Source of the DNA: an uncultured Bacteroidales bacterium | Lineage (GTDB): Bacteria; Bacteroidota; Bacteroidia; Bacteroidales; UBA932 | NCBI GenBank assembly: GCA_944322715.1 | Contig: CALUPT010000002.1 | Location: 62,001 to 126,000 of the forward strand | Reading direction: 5' to 3' | Length of the DNA: 64,000 nucleotides | Shown: piece by piece, positions 44,747-56,862 of the stretch | Position numbering within the stretch: position 1 is the stretch's first letter | Layout of the letters: each line of letters begins with the position of its first letter | The notes under the pieces: model-generated | Databases searched by the model: none | What the model was told of the DNA's origin: nothing | The model's input: only the letters and a program-made list of their open reading frames with translations | Made by a program: the position numbers and the translations under genes

Positions 44747-45861
44747 CAATGAAAGAGTTTCTAGCTTCGATAAAAAAGGAATTCCTGCATATTTTCAGAG
44801 ACAGGAGGACAATCCTGATAGTAATGATAATGCCTGTGGTCCAGATCATTCTTTTCGGATTCGCCGTAAGCACCGAAGTGACACGGGCAAGGATTGCGTT
44901 CTGCGGAGACATTTCGGACCCGGTGGTCAGGAGGACCATCGACAGGATAGAGAGCAACAGATATCTCGAATCTGCAGGAATGCTCCAGAGTCCGTCAGGG
45001 ATCACGGAAATGTTCCGCAGGAACAAGGCTGATGCGGCCGTATGCTTCGGCAGGAACTTCGGTGAAGAATACCTGTCTTCCGGGAATGCAGCAATAAAGA
45101 TAATAGGTGACGGCTCGGACCCGAACACGGCCAGGATCATTACAAGCTATGTATCTGGCGTCATCCAGCAGGAACAGCAGGACATCAGCATCTCAATGGA
45201 AGGAGAACGGAAATCATCCATGAATCCGGTCGTGCATCTGATGTACAACCCAGCAATGAAATCTTCGTATAACTTCGTCCCCGGAGTGATGGGACTGATA
45301 CTGATGCTGATATGCTCCATGATGACCGCCGTCTCCATCGTAAGGGAAAAAGAGACCGGGACACTCGAGCTCCTGCTCGTCTCACCTGTCAAGCCGCTCT
45401 GGGTCATATTAAGCAAGCTGATGCCTTATTTGGCACTGTCAGCCGTAAATTTCATAAGCATCCTGCTGCTTGCCCACTATGTGATGGAAGTTCCTGTCAA
45501 CGGAAGTATTGCATTGCTGTCGCTTTCAGCCCTGGTATTCGTGGTCGCCTCCCTCGCAATCGGGATTCTGGTGTCGGTCATATCTTCAAGCCAGAAGACG
45601 GCAATGCTTATCTGCGGGATGGGACTGACTATGCCTACCATGATATTTTCAGGTATCATTTTCCCATGCGAGAGCATGCCGGAAGTGCTGCAATGGTTTT
45701 CCGACATAATTCCGGCAAAATGGTTCATCATTCTTGTCAAGAAAATAATGATCCAGGGAGACGGGTTCGCATCGGTCATAAAGGAACTGTCCATTCTCGC
45801 AGGAATGGCAGGAGTGCTGCTTTCCGCCAGCATCTTCAGTTTCAGGACAAGGCTTCAATAA
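44743..45861 (+). CDS. ABC-2-type permease (YbhS-like)
   Basis: This 372-residue membrane protein has one N-terminal helix (RRTILIVMIMPVVQIILFGFA), a large periplasmic loop (about 40-165) and five more helices in the C-terminal half. EKETGTLELLLVSPV is the cytoplasmic gate-helix motif of ABC-2 permeases. It starts by ATGA overlap with the ATPase gene; ATG 44749 is an alternative. It pairs with the next gene as a heterodimer. Confidence 0.92.
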   Translation: MTMKEFLASIKKEFLHIFRDRRTILIVMIMPVVQIILFGFAVSTEVTRARIAFCGDISDPVVRRTIDRIESNRYLESAGMLQSPSGITEMFRRNKADAAVCFGRNFGEEYLSSGNAAIKIIGDGSDPNTARIITSYVSGVIQQEQQDISISMEGERKSSMNPVVHLMYNPAMKSSYNFVPGVMGLILMLICSMMTAVSIVREKETGTLELLLVSPVKPLWVILSKLMPYLALSAVNFISILLLAHYVMEVPVNGSIALLSLSALVFVVASLAIGILVSVISSSQKTAMLICGMGLTMPTMIFSGIIFPCESMPEVLQWFSDIIPAKWFIILVKKIMIQGDGFASVIKELSILAGMAGVLLSASIFSFRTRLQ

Positions 45862-45877
45862 CAAGGAGGAGTGCATA

Positions 45878-46972
45878 ATGTGGAAATATCTGCTGGAAAA
45901 AGAATTCAAACAGTTCTTCAGAGACCCGGGGCTTCCAAGGATGGCCCTCATGTTCCCGGTTCTGATGATGCTGGTGTTCCCGTTTGCCGTCAGTATGGAT
46001 ATCCGGAACATCAACCTTGCTGTCGTGGACAACTGCATGAGCAAGGAATCTTCCCTGCTGATAGAGAAATGCACTGCATCTGGCTACTTCAGGTTAGTGG
46101 ACATCTGCCAAAGCCCGGACGAGGCACAGAGGCTGATGGACAACAACCGCGCTGATGCCATCATCACAATCATGCCGGGATTCGACAAGGAAACTGCTCT
46201 CGGGACAGGACTTCCTGCCGGAATAAAGGTAAACACCGTCAACGGCACCAAAGGAAGCATCGGTTCGCAGTATATCCTCAACTGTTTCAGGATGTATCTT
46301 GCCGCAAAGAATCCGGACACGGCCTCCACACCGGCATTCGACATTTCGGACAAATACTACTTCAACCCGTATATGGACTACAAGCTTTTCATGGTGCCAG
46401 CCCTGATAGTGATTGCCATCACAATGATAACAGCCTTCCTGCCCGCGCTCAACATTGTCTCCGAAAAAGAGGCAGGCACCATAGAACAGATAAATGTCAC
46501 GCCTGTCAGCAAGACAGCCTGCATCGTATGCAAGATGATACCATACTGGGCAATTGCATTTTTCATCCTCACTGCCTGCCTTGTCATCGCATGGGCCGTC
46601 TTCGGATACACTTGCCGTGGCAGCATCCTGTGGCTTTATCTATACACCGCCCTGGACATGATAGTCATGGCCGGTCTTGGCCTGCTGATATCCAACTACA
46701 GCAACAACGCCCAGCAGGCAATGTTCCTGATATGGTTCTTCGCCGTCATCTTCATGCTTATGAGCGGCATATTCACCCCGATAGCTTCGATGCCGGACTG
46801 GGCGAAAGCCATAACATTCCTCAATCCAATGAGGTATTTTGCGGATGCCATGCGCTCAGTCTTCCTGAAAGGCAGCAACCCTCTGGACATCTGGTATGAT
46901 GCTGCCGGACTTGCCGCCCTCGGTTCAGTCATGGTCACTTGGTCCATCCTCAGCTACCGGAAATCCGAGTAG
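45878..46972 (+). CDS. ABC-2-type permease (YbhR-like)
   Basis: This 364-residue permease has the same plan as its neighbour: a first helix (MALMFPVLMMLVFPFAVSM), a periplasmic loop and five C-terminal helices. EKEAGTIEQINVTPV is the gate-helix motif, and MSGIFTPIASMPDWAK is a conserved loop. It is the last gene of the exporter operon. The exported compound is unknown; YbhGFSR-type systems handle drugs and membrane-active substances. Confidence 0.92.
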   Translation: MWKYLLEKEFKQFFRDPGLPRMALMFPVLMMLVFPFAVSMDIRNINLAVVDNCMSKESSLLIEKCTASGYFRLVDICQSPDEAQRLMDNNRADAIITIMPGFDKETALGTGLPAGIKVNTVNGTKGSIGSQYILNCFRMYLAAKNPDTASTPAFDISDKYYFNPYMDYKLFMVPALIVIAITMITAFLPALNIVSEKEAGTIEQINVTPVSKTACIVCKMIPYWAIAFFILTACLVIAWAVFGYTCRGSILWLYLYTALDMIVMAGLGLLISNYSNNAQQAMFLIWFFAVIFMLMSGIFTPIASMPDWAKAITFLNPMRYFADAMRSVFLKGSNPLDIWYDAAGLAALGSVMVTWSILSYRKSE

Positions 46973-47024
46973 CATCAAAATGCTGACACGGTATATGTCC
47001 ATATGTTTTTCAGTGAAATTTCGG

Positions 47025-47032
47025 TATATTTG
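47025..47032 (+). promoter_or_regulatory. -7 box of the aldehyde dehydrogenase gene
   Basis: TATATTTG matches TAnnTTTG, 110 bp upstream of the ATG. The predicted leader holds two hairpins. Confidence 0.65.
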
Positions 47033-47051
47033 CCTTTATGTGACCTCTATC

Positions 47052-47096
47052 GGAAACGAAGTTTCCTTTAAATCCTCCCCTGCCGCAGGAGAGGAT
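47052..47096 (+). promoter_or_regulatory. two-hairpin leader of the aldehyde dehydrogenase gene
   Basis: GGAAAC (47052-47057) pairs with GTTTCC (47061-47066) around three bases. ATCCTC (47072-47077) and CCTG (47079-47082) pair with CAGG (47086-47089) and GAGGAT (47091-47096) around a three-base loop with one internal mismatch. No T-run follows. The function is unknown. Confidence 0.5.
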
Positions 47097-47142
47097 CCAG
47101 ACGGGATCAGCACAAGTTTGACAAAATGCCATACAACAGGAT

Positions 47143-48645
47143 ATGATAAGGGATATTGTTGAAAGACAGCGGGAATTCTTCCGCAGCGGGAAGACATTGC
47201 CGGTAGAATACAGGATACGGACTTTAAAGGCTTTGAGGGATGCAATAGTCACGATGGAGCCGGAGATAGAGGCCGCACTGAAAGAGGATCTCGGGAAGAA
47301 TTATGTGGAAAGCTATATGTGTGAAAGCGGTATGGTACTGTCGGAACTTTCATACACACTGAAGAACATCAGGAAATGGAGCAGGACACGCAGGGTGAGA
47401 ACCCCTCTCGCCCAGTTCCCGGCAAAATCATACATTATCCCGGAACCATACGGCAATGTCTTGATAATGAGCCCGTGGAACTATCCGTTCCTGTTATGCC
47501 TGTCTCCTCTGGCCAGCGCCATAGCGGCAGGGAATACGGCTGTCATAAAACCGAGCGCATACTCCCCTGCCACAAGCCGCGTAATCTCAGGACTGGTCTC
47601 ACGGGTGTTCGAGCCGGGACACGCTGCAGTCGTGGAGGGCGGCCGGGATATGAATTCCGACCTTCTGAAGCAGAAGTTCGACTATATATTCTTTACAGGG
47701 AGCAAAACTGTAGGCCGTCTTGTAATGGACAAAGCGGCTGAACATCTGACTCCGGTCACCCTTGAACTCGGAGGCAAGAGTCCGGTGATAGTCGACAGGA
47801 CGGCTGACCTGCGTGCAAGCGCAAGGAGAATCGTATTCGGGAAGTTTCTCAACTGCGGACAGACCTGCGTCGCACCGGACTATGTGCTTGTGGACAACGA
47901 GGTGGCGGACAGGTTTATAGAAATGTGCAAGGAAGAGACCCTGCTGATGTACGGATTCGATGCCCTGGCCAATGATGACTACGGACACATAATCAACAGG
48001 AAGCATTTCGACAGGCTGAAGGCTCTTATCGATGGCTGCAAGGCAGCGGGAAACGGACGCAATGGACATGAAGGCATCTGTTTCGGCGGCAGGACAGACG
48101 CCGGGACTCTGAAAATCGACCCGACCATCGTCCGCCTTTCTCCGGAAATCATCAGCCCATCCTCCCTGTCTTCAATTTCTCCAGGACACGATACGCCAGA
48201 AGACGGGTATCCGACAGGGCAACGGACCGCAACAACAGAAAGAGAAGGACAGGAAGCGGTTATGGCCGACGAGATATTCGGCCCGATACTGCCGGTCATC
48301 CCATACCGCGACATCAATGATGCGGTGGAATACATAGACAGGAATCCGAGACCCCTCGCCACCTATATTTTCACCCGGGACAGGAAACTGAAACGGGAAC
48401 TTCTCGCCAGACTGCGTTTCGGAGGAGGCTGCATCAACGACACCATCATTCACATCGCCACTGAACGGATGCCGTTCGGAGGAGTCGGGGAAAGCGGGAT
48501 GGGACATTACCACGGCCGTTATGGCTTCGAGACATTCTCCCATCTCAAAAGCATAGTCGACAAGCCAACCTGGCTCGACCTCCCTATGCGTTACCAGCCA
48601 TTCACCGCCCTCAAGGACCGCCTCATCCGCACCTTTCTGAAATAG
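47143..48645 (+). CDS. class 3-like aldehyde dehydrogenase
   Basis: This 500-residue NAD(P)-dependent ALDH oxidises aldehydes to acids. MSPWNYPFLLCLSPLASAIAAGN is the cofactor-binding entry. LELGGKSP carries the general-base Glu, NCGQTCVAPDY the nucleophilic Cys (about residue 242), and EIFGPILPVIPY closes the site. It resembles the ALDH3 group, which has about 455 residues. About 40 extra residues, rich in S, P and T (332-373), sit just before MADEIFGPILP. The sequence beginning GGGCINDTIIHIA is typical of ALDH3. Confidence 0.92.
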   Translation: MIRDIVERQREFFRSGKTLPVEYRIRTLKALRDAIVTMEPEIEAALKEDLGKNYVESYMCESGMVLSELSYTLKNIRKWSRTRRVRTPLAQFPAKSYIIPEPYGNVLIMSPWNYPFLLCLSPLASAIAAGNTAVIKPSAYSPATSRVISGLVSRVFEPGHAAVVEGGRDMNSDLLKQKFDYIFFTGSKTVGRLVMDKAAEHLTPVTLELGGKSPVIVDRTADLRASARRIVFGKFLNCGQTCVAPDYVLVDNEVADRFIEMCKEETLLMYGFDALANDDYGHIINRKHFDRLKALIDGCKAAGNGRNGHEGICFGGRTDAGTLKIDPTIVRLSPEIISPSSLSSISPGHDTPEDGYPTGQRTATTEREGQEAVMADEIFGPILPVIPYRDINDAVEYIDRNPRPLATYIFTRDRKLKRELLARLRFGGGCINDTIIHIATERMPFGGVGESGMGHYHGRYGFETFSHLKSIVDKPTWLDLPMRYQPFTALKDRLIRTFLK

Positions 48646-48674
48646 GCTGACCCTGCGCAAGGCCTGGTCCTACA

Positions 48675-49343
48675 TCAAAGAGAAGACCCGTCCACAGTGA
48701 GGTTGATGGTGTACATCTCGCCTGCAGACAGCGAGGAGTCTATGAAATCCGAAAAATTTTCTGCCGTCAATATGACAAGGCCGTTCAGACGGATGAAATT
48801 GCTGAGGTCTATCGGCACATCCGGCACTACATTGGCCTCCCAGCACCCGGTGCCATCGATGTAAGTGGGGTGCGCCATCTTTATCCAGCCTTTGTTGCCA
48901 TCATCGGTGCTCACCATACCTAAGTCGTGAGTGCATTGGGTGTAGTTGTAAACCTCCACAGGATACCAGGCTATAATAGCGGCAGGGCCAGTGTTTGTCC
49001 AGTAGCAAGGCGTTTCGGCTTCCACTACCTTGTTATTGTCCACACTTTTCAGGACATATATGCCGGACTCTCCGCTACCTATCTGTACGCCTATCCTTTC
49101 CGTGCCGTTCCATTCCCTCGCACTGCTCTTTCCGTCGTTTTTATCCTCGGCAACCCGGGTCTGCGGCTCCTTAACGCTCCACGGCTTCGCGCTGCTCTCC
49201 ACATCGAGGGTGATACCGCCGATCTGCAGAGGATATGCTCCGTAAGGCAGTTCATTGCCTTGTCCGCCCGGTACGTCCTGCGTGCAGGCGGAGAGCAAAA
49301 GGAGGGCTGACATGGGAATTATGCTGATTAGAATCTTGTTCAT
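48675..49343 (-). CDS. fimbrillin-family lipoprotein, probably internally deleted
   Basis: This 222-residue lipoprotein (LLLLSAC, Cys20) has the fimbrillin-family stretch EWNGTERIGVQIGSGESGIYVLK and CYWTNTGPAAIIAWYPVE. GWIKMAHPTYIDGTGCWEANVVP and AGEMYTINLTVDG are C-terminal fimbrillin strands. Relatives usually have a further 100 or so residues between AWYP and the next conserved part. Here the join near VEVYNYTQCTH skips them while keeping the frame. It is downstream of another fimbrillin remnant. The deletion is inferred from family memory and needs an alignment. Confidence 0.65.
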   Translation of the reverse strand: MNKILISIIPMSALLLLSACTQDVPGGQGNELPYGAYPLQIGGITLDVESSAKPWSVKEPQTRVAEDKNDGKSSAREWNGTERIGVQIGSGESGIYVLKSVDNNKVVEAETPCYWTNTGPAAIIAWYPVEVYNYTQCTHDLGMVSTDDGNKGWIKMAHPTYIDGTGCWEANVVPDVPIDLSNFIRLNGLVILTAENFSDFIDSSLSAGEMYTINLTVDGSSL

Positions 49344-49354
49344 ATCGATATGTT

Positions 49355-50110
49355 TTAATTGTTCTGCACGAGAGTCGGGTAAGTGTTTCCGTCAAGAAGC
49401 TCCCACCGCCAGCCGTAACCGGCAAGAGCGGCATTCATGCCCTCGACGGCTTCCTGCCAGGTACTTACCCGGATAGTGTTGTCAGGACCACCGCCAGCAC
49501 CTGTAGAGACATCATCACTCTGCCAATAGCAGGCAGTCATGGCGCTGGCGAAATTGTCCCCCACTATTCCTCCAATGGGCATCTGTGGAGAATAGGAAAG
49601 CCGGCACGCCGTCCAACATGCAGTAATGGTAGCATAACTTAGGGACTGTCGTAATGTTGCTTATTGTCTTTCCCTTCCCATGTTATCTGTTCTTTTGGGC
49701 TGACCAGCAGGTCGCTGCCATAGTAGTTCTCTTCAATGTCCTGCCTGGAATGTACTTCCCACTCCGCAGCTGCAGCCGCTTCGTATGGATAAAATCCCTG
49801 CACGGTGATGGGGGCTGTAGACTGCCAATAATAATCGCCGGACATGGCACCCTGGCTATTCTCCACAGTGTATGTATAAGTGGCATCGTCACCATCCACC
49901 TTCAGGGCGACCTTTTCACCGGTGTTCCATGAACCATCCACTGTGGAAGAGGTGGAGGAAGGAATTGCCACGGTCAGACCAGTCGGCGGTGACGGTGATT
50001 TTCCCAGTGTCAGGATGGGCAGTGCTGTGAATTTCCTTCTTTGTACAGGAAGTCGCGGCCAGCAGCAGGGATGCCGCACATAAGCCTGAAGATAGAGTTC
50101 TTAATATCAT
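49355..50110 (-). pseudogene. fimbrillin-like lipoprotein remnant with frame breaks
   Basis: ATG 50110 starts a lipoprotein signal and N-terminus (LLLAATSCTKKEIHS...GKITVTADWSDR). The frame then shifts to GLTVAIPSSTSSTVDGSWNTGEKVALKV...GDYYWQSTAPITVQGFYPYEA...YYGSDLLVSP, which ends at 49639. A third piece (about 49640-49355) reads ATITACWTACRLSYSPQMPIGGIVGDN, then MTACYWQSDDVSTGAGGG and ends NTYPTLVQNN, a GLUG/fimbrillin-type C-terminus. No single frame joins them. Its ATG is 17 bp from the 3' end of the tmRNA. Confidence 0.65.
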
Positions 50111-50127
50111 GTCAGATGTCGTTATTG

Positions 50128-50524
50128 TGGAGATGGGCGGACTCGAACCGCCGTCCAGACACCGCACCAGGCAGCTTTCTACACGCTTAGTCTTTCTTTG
50201 GTTGTCGGCTGGCAAATGCCGGAAGACAGGCCAGTGCCAGCTTATCCTTTGAGTCTTGGCAGGGTTTAAAGGAGTCTCCCTGTGCATCCGGTTTGGATGA
50301 TACCCCATATTCCGGACATAACCGGCCTAAAGCCCGGAGGGATACCCGTCGCGGCCGCAGCCTTGGCGGCCGGCGATTAAGCTAACCTACTTGGTAGATT
50401 ACGCAGCGAGTGCATAGTTGTTGTTGCCAACTAATTGTCCGGCGGCTGAGATTAACGGGCAAACCGCCGACGCCCGACGTGCTTACTGTCCAATGTCAGA
50501 TGCTGTCAAAACCAGAACATCCCC
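50128..50524 (-). ncRNA. ssrA: transfer-messenger RNA (tmRNA)
   Basis: tmRNA rescues stalled ribosomes. The 5' end GGGGATG followed by TTCTGGTTTTGACAGC is the tRNA-like start. The 3' end has the T-arm GGCGGTTCGAGTCCGCC and CATCTCC-A, which pairs over 7 bp with the 5' end (one G-U). CCA is not encoded. The tag frame (50399-50428, minus strand) reads GGC AAC AAC AAC TAT GCA CTC GCT GCG TAA, giving GNNNYALAA. The length of 397 nt is normal. The T-arm and pseudoknot region are GC-rich. Confidence 0.95.
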
Positions 50525-50550
50525 ATTGTATATCCTGGAAGAAGCCTGAC

Positions 50551-50991
50551 TTACTTCTTTGCCTTTGGTTGCTGCTCACCCTGTTTCTGTGCAGGGTCAA
50601 GGACCTTTGCCAGTTCCTCGGAAGCCACCACCTTGTCAAACTCCTCCTCTGTTATCATCTTGCATGTACCGTTGAAAGCGGCACCAAGCTCGACTATCAG
50701 TTTACGTACATTGATGCTGCCCTCCATCGTACATCCGCTCTTCAGGGAAAGTGTATCCTTGACATAGAGGTCACCTTTCACCGAGCCCCACAGATCCACA
50801 TTTTCACAGATCATCTCTCCCCCGACATTGGCCGACTCGCCCACTACGACCCTGCCTTTTGTATAGAGCTTGCCATCAAAGCCGCCATCTATCCTCAGGT
50901 CGTACGGGGAGCTTACCTCCCCCTTGAAAAACGTGCCTGCAGAAATGCGGCTTACCGAATTGACATTTACAGTCTGTTCCACTTTTGCCAT
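50551..50991 (-). CDS. bactofilin (polymer-forming cytoskeletal protein)
   Basis: This 146-residue bactofilin forms nucleotide-free filaments and scaffolds wall or surface complexes. Repeating beta-helix strands run from residue 18 (AGTFFKGEVSSPYDLRIDG) to about 110, with DGKLYTKGRVVVGESANVGG in the middle. A charged, K/Q/P-rich tail ends the protein. It lies between ssrA and secA on the same strand. Confidence 0.92.
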   Translation of the reverse strand: MAKVEQTVNVNSVSRISAGTFFKGEVSSPYDLRIDGGFDGKLYTKGRVVVGESANVGGEMICENVDLWGSVKGDLYVKDTLSLKSGCTMEGSINVRKLIVELGAAFNGTCKMITEEEFDKVVASEELAKVLDPAQKQGEQQPKAKK

Positions 50992-51023
50992 ATATCGTAT
51001 TCCTTTTACTACTTATCGTCCAC

Positions 51024-51051
51024 AGATCCTTCCTTCGCTATGCTCAGGATA
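51024..51051 (-). repeat. HPERSEGS-type dispersed repeat, copy 7
   Basis: Minus strand TATCCTGAGCATAGCGAAGG followed by AAGGATCT, with a 4-bp duplication inside the second half. It occupies the gap between secA and the bactofilin gene. Confidence 0.85.
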
Positions 51052-51074
51052 CAGCCTCATCGCCTTCATGACGG

Positions 51075-54350
<3,276 letters not shown>

Positions 54351-54374
54351 AACTTATCCAAATTTTACAACCTG

Positions 54375-54382
54375 CAAATATA
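54375..54382 (-). promoter_or_regulatory. -7 box of secA
   Basis: Minus strand TATATTTG matches TAnnTTTG, 24 bp upstream of ATG 54350. Confidence 0.65.
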
Positions 54383-54442
54383 ATGATAATTGTTTGAATC
54401 CCCGTGAAAGCTGTTTTGAAATTTGACAATTTCAACGGATTT

Positions 54443-55717
54443 CTATCGTATCACCTTCTGTCCGCGGCGGTTCCGCCAACGCACAATGCCGAGCAGAATG
54501 AGATTGACGGCGGCAAGCAGGACAAAAGACATGCCGGTCATTGCCGCACCTCCTGAGAACCCGAAACGGCCGACGGCAGCAGGATAGGCAATGACGATAA
54601 GGATGCTGCATATCACCGTGGTATAGAGATACAGTTTCGGATACCCCCTGGCTATGGTATAATTGTTTATCACATAATATACCGCACTCGTAACCACCGA
54701 AACGGATACAAGTCTCGCATAGATGACGGAATCCATATACCTTCCGGCCGTGAGCAGCCTGATGACAAGAGGGCAGAACAGAATGAAGACAGCCACTACG
54801 GCAGCGACAAGGCCGACCTGCACGAGAGCCGACTGCCAGAGTCCCCTGCGGTCCTTTTTCGCTATCGCCTCGTAGATGTCAGGCTGGAACGTAGAGGTGA
54901 CGGCCGTGGCAAACACGTTGAGATAGCCTGCTATCTGCGCACCGACAATATAATATCCATATTCAGTGACATTTCCCAGACTTTCGAGGTATGTCCTGTC
55001 ATAGCCGTTGAAAAAATATCCGAGAGCGGCCCCCGCAGCCAAAGGGAAGCAGAAAGAAAGCACGCTGCGGAATTCCGCCCGCCCCGAACGGATGCGGAAC
55101 AGGCCGCGATGCCGGACAAGCAGCCAGATGAATACCGCCAGGTTGGTCACGAGCGGCGCCAGGAGTTTGCCCAATGCCCCCCATTTCATCGCAACGACGA
55201 AAAACAGGTTCGCTCCCGCCAGTATCACTCCCGACATGACCGTGATCCGGAAGAACCCGCCGGGATTCCGCGCCATCCTGAATTCCGTCTGTTCCAGCTT
55301 GAATATGCCGGTCAGAGGAATGGCAAACACCATGAGGGCAAGATACGGGAATATGGGGAATTCAAGATCTTCGTTGAAGAAGCGGAGATAGACATACAGG
55401 AGCGCAAGACATGTAATGGATACCGCAAGGGAAAAGAATATCAATGCCTTGAAGAGCATGGCGCGGAGACGGAGCCTGTCTTCGGGGGATAACTCATAAT
55501 AGCGTTTGGTGTAATAGTGCAGCATGTAGAACACTATCACCGGAGAAATGAGGGCCGTGAAAGAACTGTAATATCCGTAGACCGCATAGTCTTCAGGAGA
55601 CATGTTGATGGCAATCAGAGGATTGGCGAGCGCCATCAGAAGCATCGGGATGAGCGATGCCATGAAATAGGTCCCTACGGACTTCCCGTATGAAACGATT
55701 CTGCCCGGTCCCATCAT
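54443..55717 (-). CDS. oligosaccharide flippase (Wzx/MOP-superfamily)
   Basis: This 424-residue protein from ATG 55717 (or ATG 55714) has about 12 hydrophobic helices, such as FMASLIPMLLMALANPLIAI and VGLVAAVVAVFILFCPLVI. GYYSSFTALISPVIVFYMLHYYTKRYYE is typical of polysaccharide flippases. The start overlaps the stop of the glycosyltransferase gene. As the last gene of the operon it would move a lipid-linked glycan across the inner membrane. Confidence 0.88.
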   Translation of the reverse strand: MMGPGRIVSYGKSVGTYFMASLIPMLLMALANPLIAINMSPEDYAVYGYYSSFTALISPVIVFYMLHYYTKRYYELSPEDRLRLRAMLFKALIFFSLAVSITCLALLYVYLRFFNEDLEFPIFPYLALMVFAIPLTGIFKLEQTEFRMARNPGGFFRITVMSGVILAGANLFFVVAMKWGALGKLLAPLVTNLAVFIWLLVRHRGLFRIRSGRAEFRSVLSFCFPLAAGAALGYFFNGYDRTYLESLGNVTEYGYYIVGAQIAGYLNVFATAVTSTFQPDIYEAIAKKDRRGLWQSALVQVGLVAAVVAVFILFCPLVIRLLTAGRYMDSVIYARLVSVSVVTSAVYYVINNYTIARGYPKLYLYTTVICSILIVIAYPAAVGRFGFSGGAAMTGMSFVLLAAVNLILLGIVRWRNRRGQKVIR

Positions 55718-56829
55718 GATATGACTGATTTCAGGACTTCGATCTGGTACAGGGAATTCCAGCGGCTGTCTATTTCCCTGTAGCAGTCCAGCCGGATCTC
55801 TTCCCTGTTCCTGTCCATCGTAAGCCACTGTCTGATCGCCCTTTTCAGATCAGCATAATCCCCTGCCGTGTACAACAGTCCGGTACGGTCTTCGACTATG
55901 GCCTCATACTCAGGCATCTGCGTGGAGAAATCGTCGTGCGATATCACCGGAACGCCGTAGGTCATGGCGTGGATGGCCGTCAGCCCCACATTCCCGGGAG
56001 ATACGCACAGGGTGGCGTTATACAGAAGTACGGACATTGTTTTCTCATCGTAACACTCCCCGTAGAACCATACGCCGGATGCATACGGTGCATTTTCGAG
56101 TTTACGTCCGAGCATCCCCGCTTCAGGGCCATCCCCCACTATCACCAGATTGTACCTCAACCCTTCCATCGCATGCTCTATATATGCATCCACAAGCATA
56201 TCCAGCCGTTTGGACCTTGTCAGCCTGCCGGAAAATATGACCACCGGAAGGCTGTTGCCGAAATGTGAACGGTATATTTCCCCGGCCAGCAGACGGTTCG
56301 CCTCGGGATCGGTACCTGTATTGAGGGAATTGCAGATGACATGCAGTTTCCCCGCATCGAATCCCAGTTCCGTCATCCTGCAGGCCATTTTGCCGCCATA
56401 GACGAAATATCCATCCAACCATCTGAAATAAAGCCGTTTGAGACGGGGATAACGTTTCATGTCCCTGAAACCGTGACCCCAGGCATAGACTTTACGTCCC
56501 AAAACCCGGCACAAGGCAAGAAAAGGGAAATATGCCCAGTTGAAATCCCCGGAAATCAGGAATGTCCGGAACCTGAACGGCAGCCCCATGATACCTGACC
56601 GCCACGGAATACGGCCCAGCAGCACCCTGTTTCTTATCCTGCCCGGAGGATGGGAGAATACCGAAACATCCATCTTCGCAATACCCGCATCTCCCTTACC
56701 GGCGACAGGCTCATCCCCGAAGAAGAACCGGGCATCGTATTCCCTGTCGATCAGGGAATATACGGATGTCCTGTACAGAGGTGCATAGTTGAATATGCAG
56801 CAGAGTTCCTTTTTCCGAGTCTTTCCCAT
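55714..56829 (-). CDS. GT4-family glycosyltransferase
   Basis: This 371-residue cytoplasmic GT-B enzyme has IFSGRLTRSKRLDMLVDAY in the middle and LVIVGDGPEAGMLGRKLE in the donor domain. CVSPGNVGLTAIHAMTYGVPVI is the GT4 donor-site motif, with the first Glu position altered as in this subgroup. The N-terminal acceptor domain is divergent, so sugar and linkage are unknown. It lies between ugd and the flippase gene; UDP-glucuronate or dTDP-rhamnose are candidate donors from context. Confidence 0.87.
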   Translation of the reverse strand: MGKTRKKELCCIFNYAPLYRTSVYSLIDREYDARFFFGDEPVAGKGDAGIAKMDVSVFSHPPGRIRNRVLLGRIPWRSGIMGLPFRFRTFLISGDFNWAYFPFLALCRVLGRKVYAWGHGFRDMKRYPRLKRLYFRWLDGYFVYGGKMACRMTELGFDAGKLHVICNSLNTGTDPEANRLLAGEIYRSHFGNSLPVVIFSGRLTRSKRLDMLVDAYIEHAMEGLRYNLVIVGDGPEAGMLGRKLENAPYASGVWFYGECYDEKTMSVLLYNATLCVSPGNVGLTAIHAMTYGVPVISHDDFSTQMPEYEAIVEDRTGLLYTAGDYADLKRAIRQWLTMDRNREEIRLDCYREIDSRWNSLYQIEVLKSVIS

Positions 56830-56862
56830 GTCTTCCGCAAATATTGTATGGAACGCCGTGGC

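Noticed and set aside
48172..48660. Minus-strand ORF overlapping the end of the aldehyde dehydrogenase gene
   Set aside because: Antisense to a conserved ALDH C-terminus, with no recognisable domain.
50128..50180. Phage or island attachment site at the tmRNA 3' end
   Set aside because: No second copy of the T-arm/3'-end sequence and no integrase gene were seen in the window. Only the location is suggestive.
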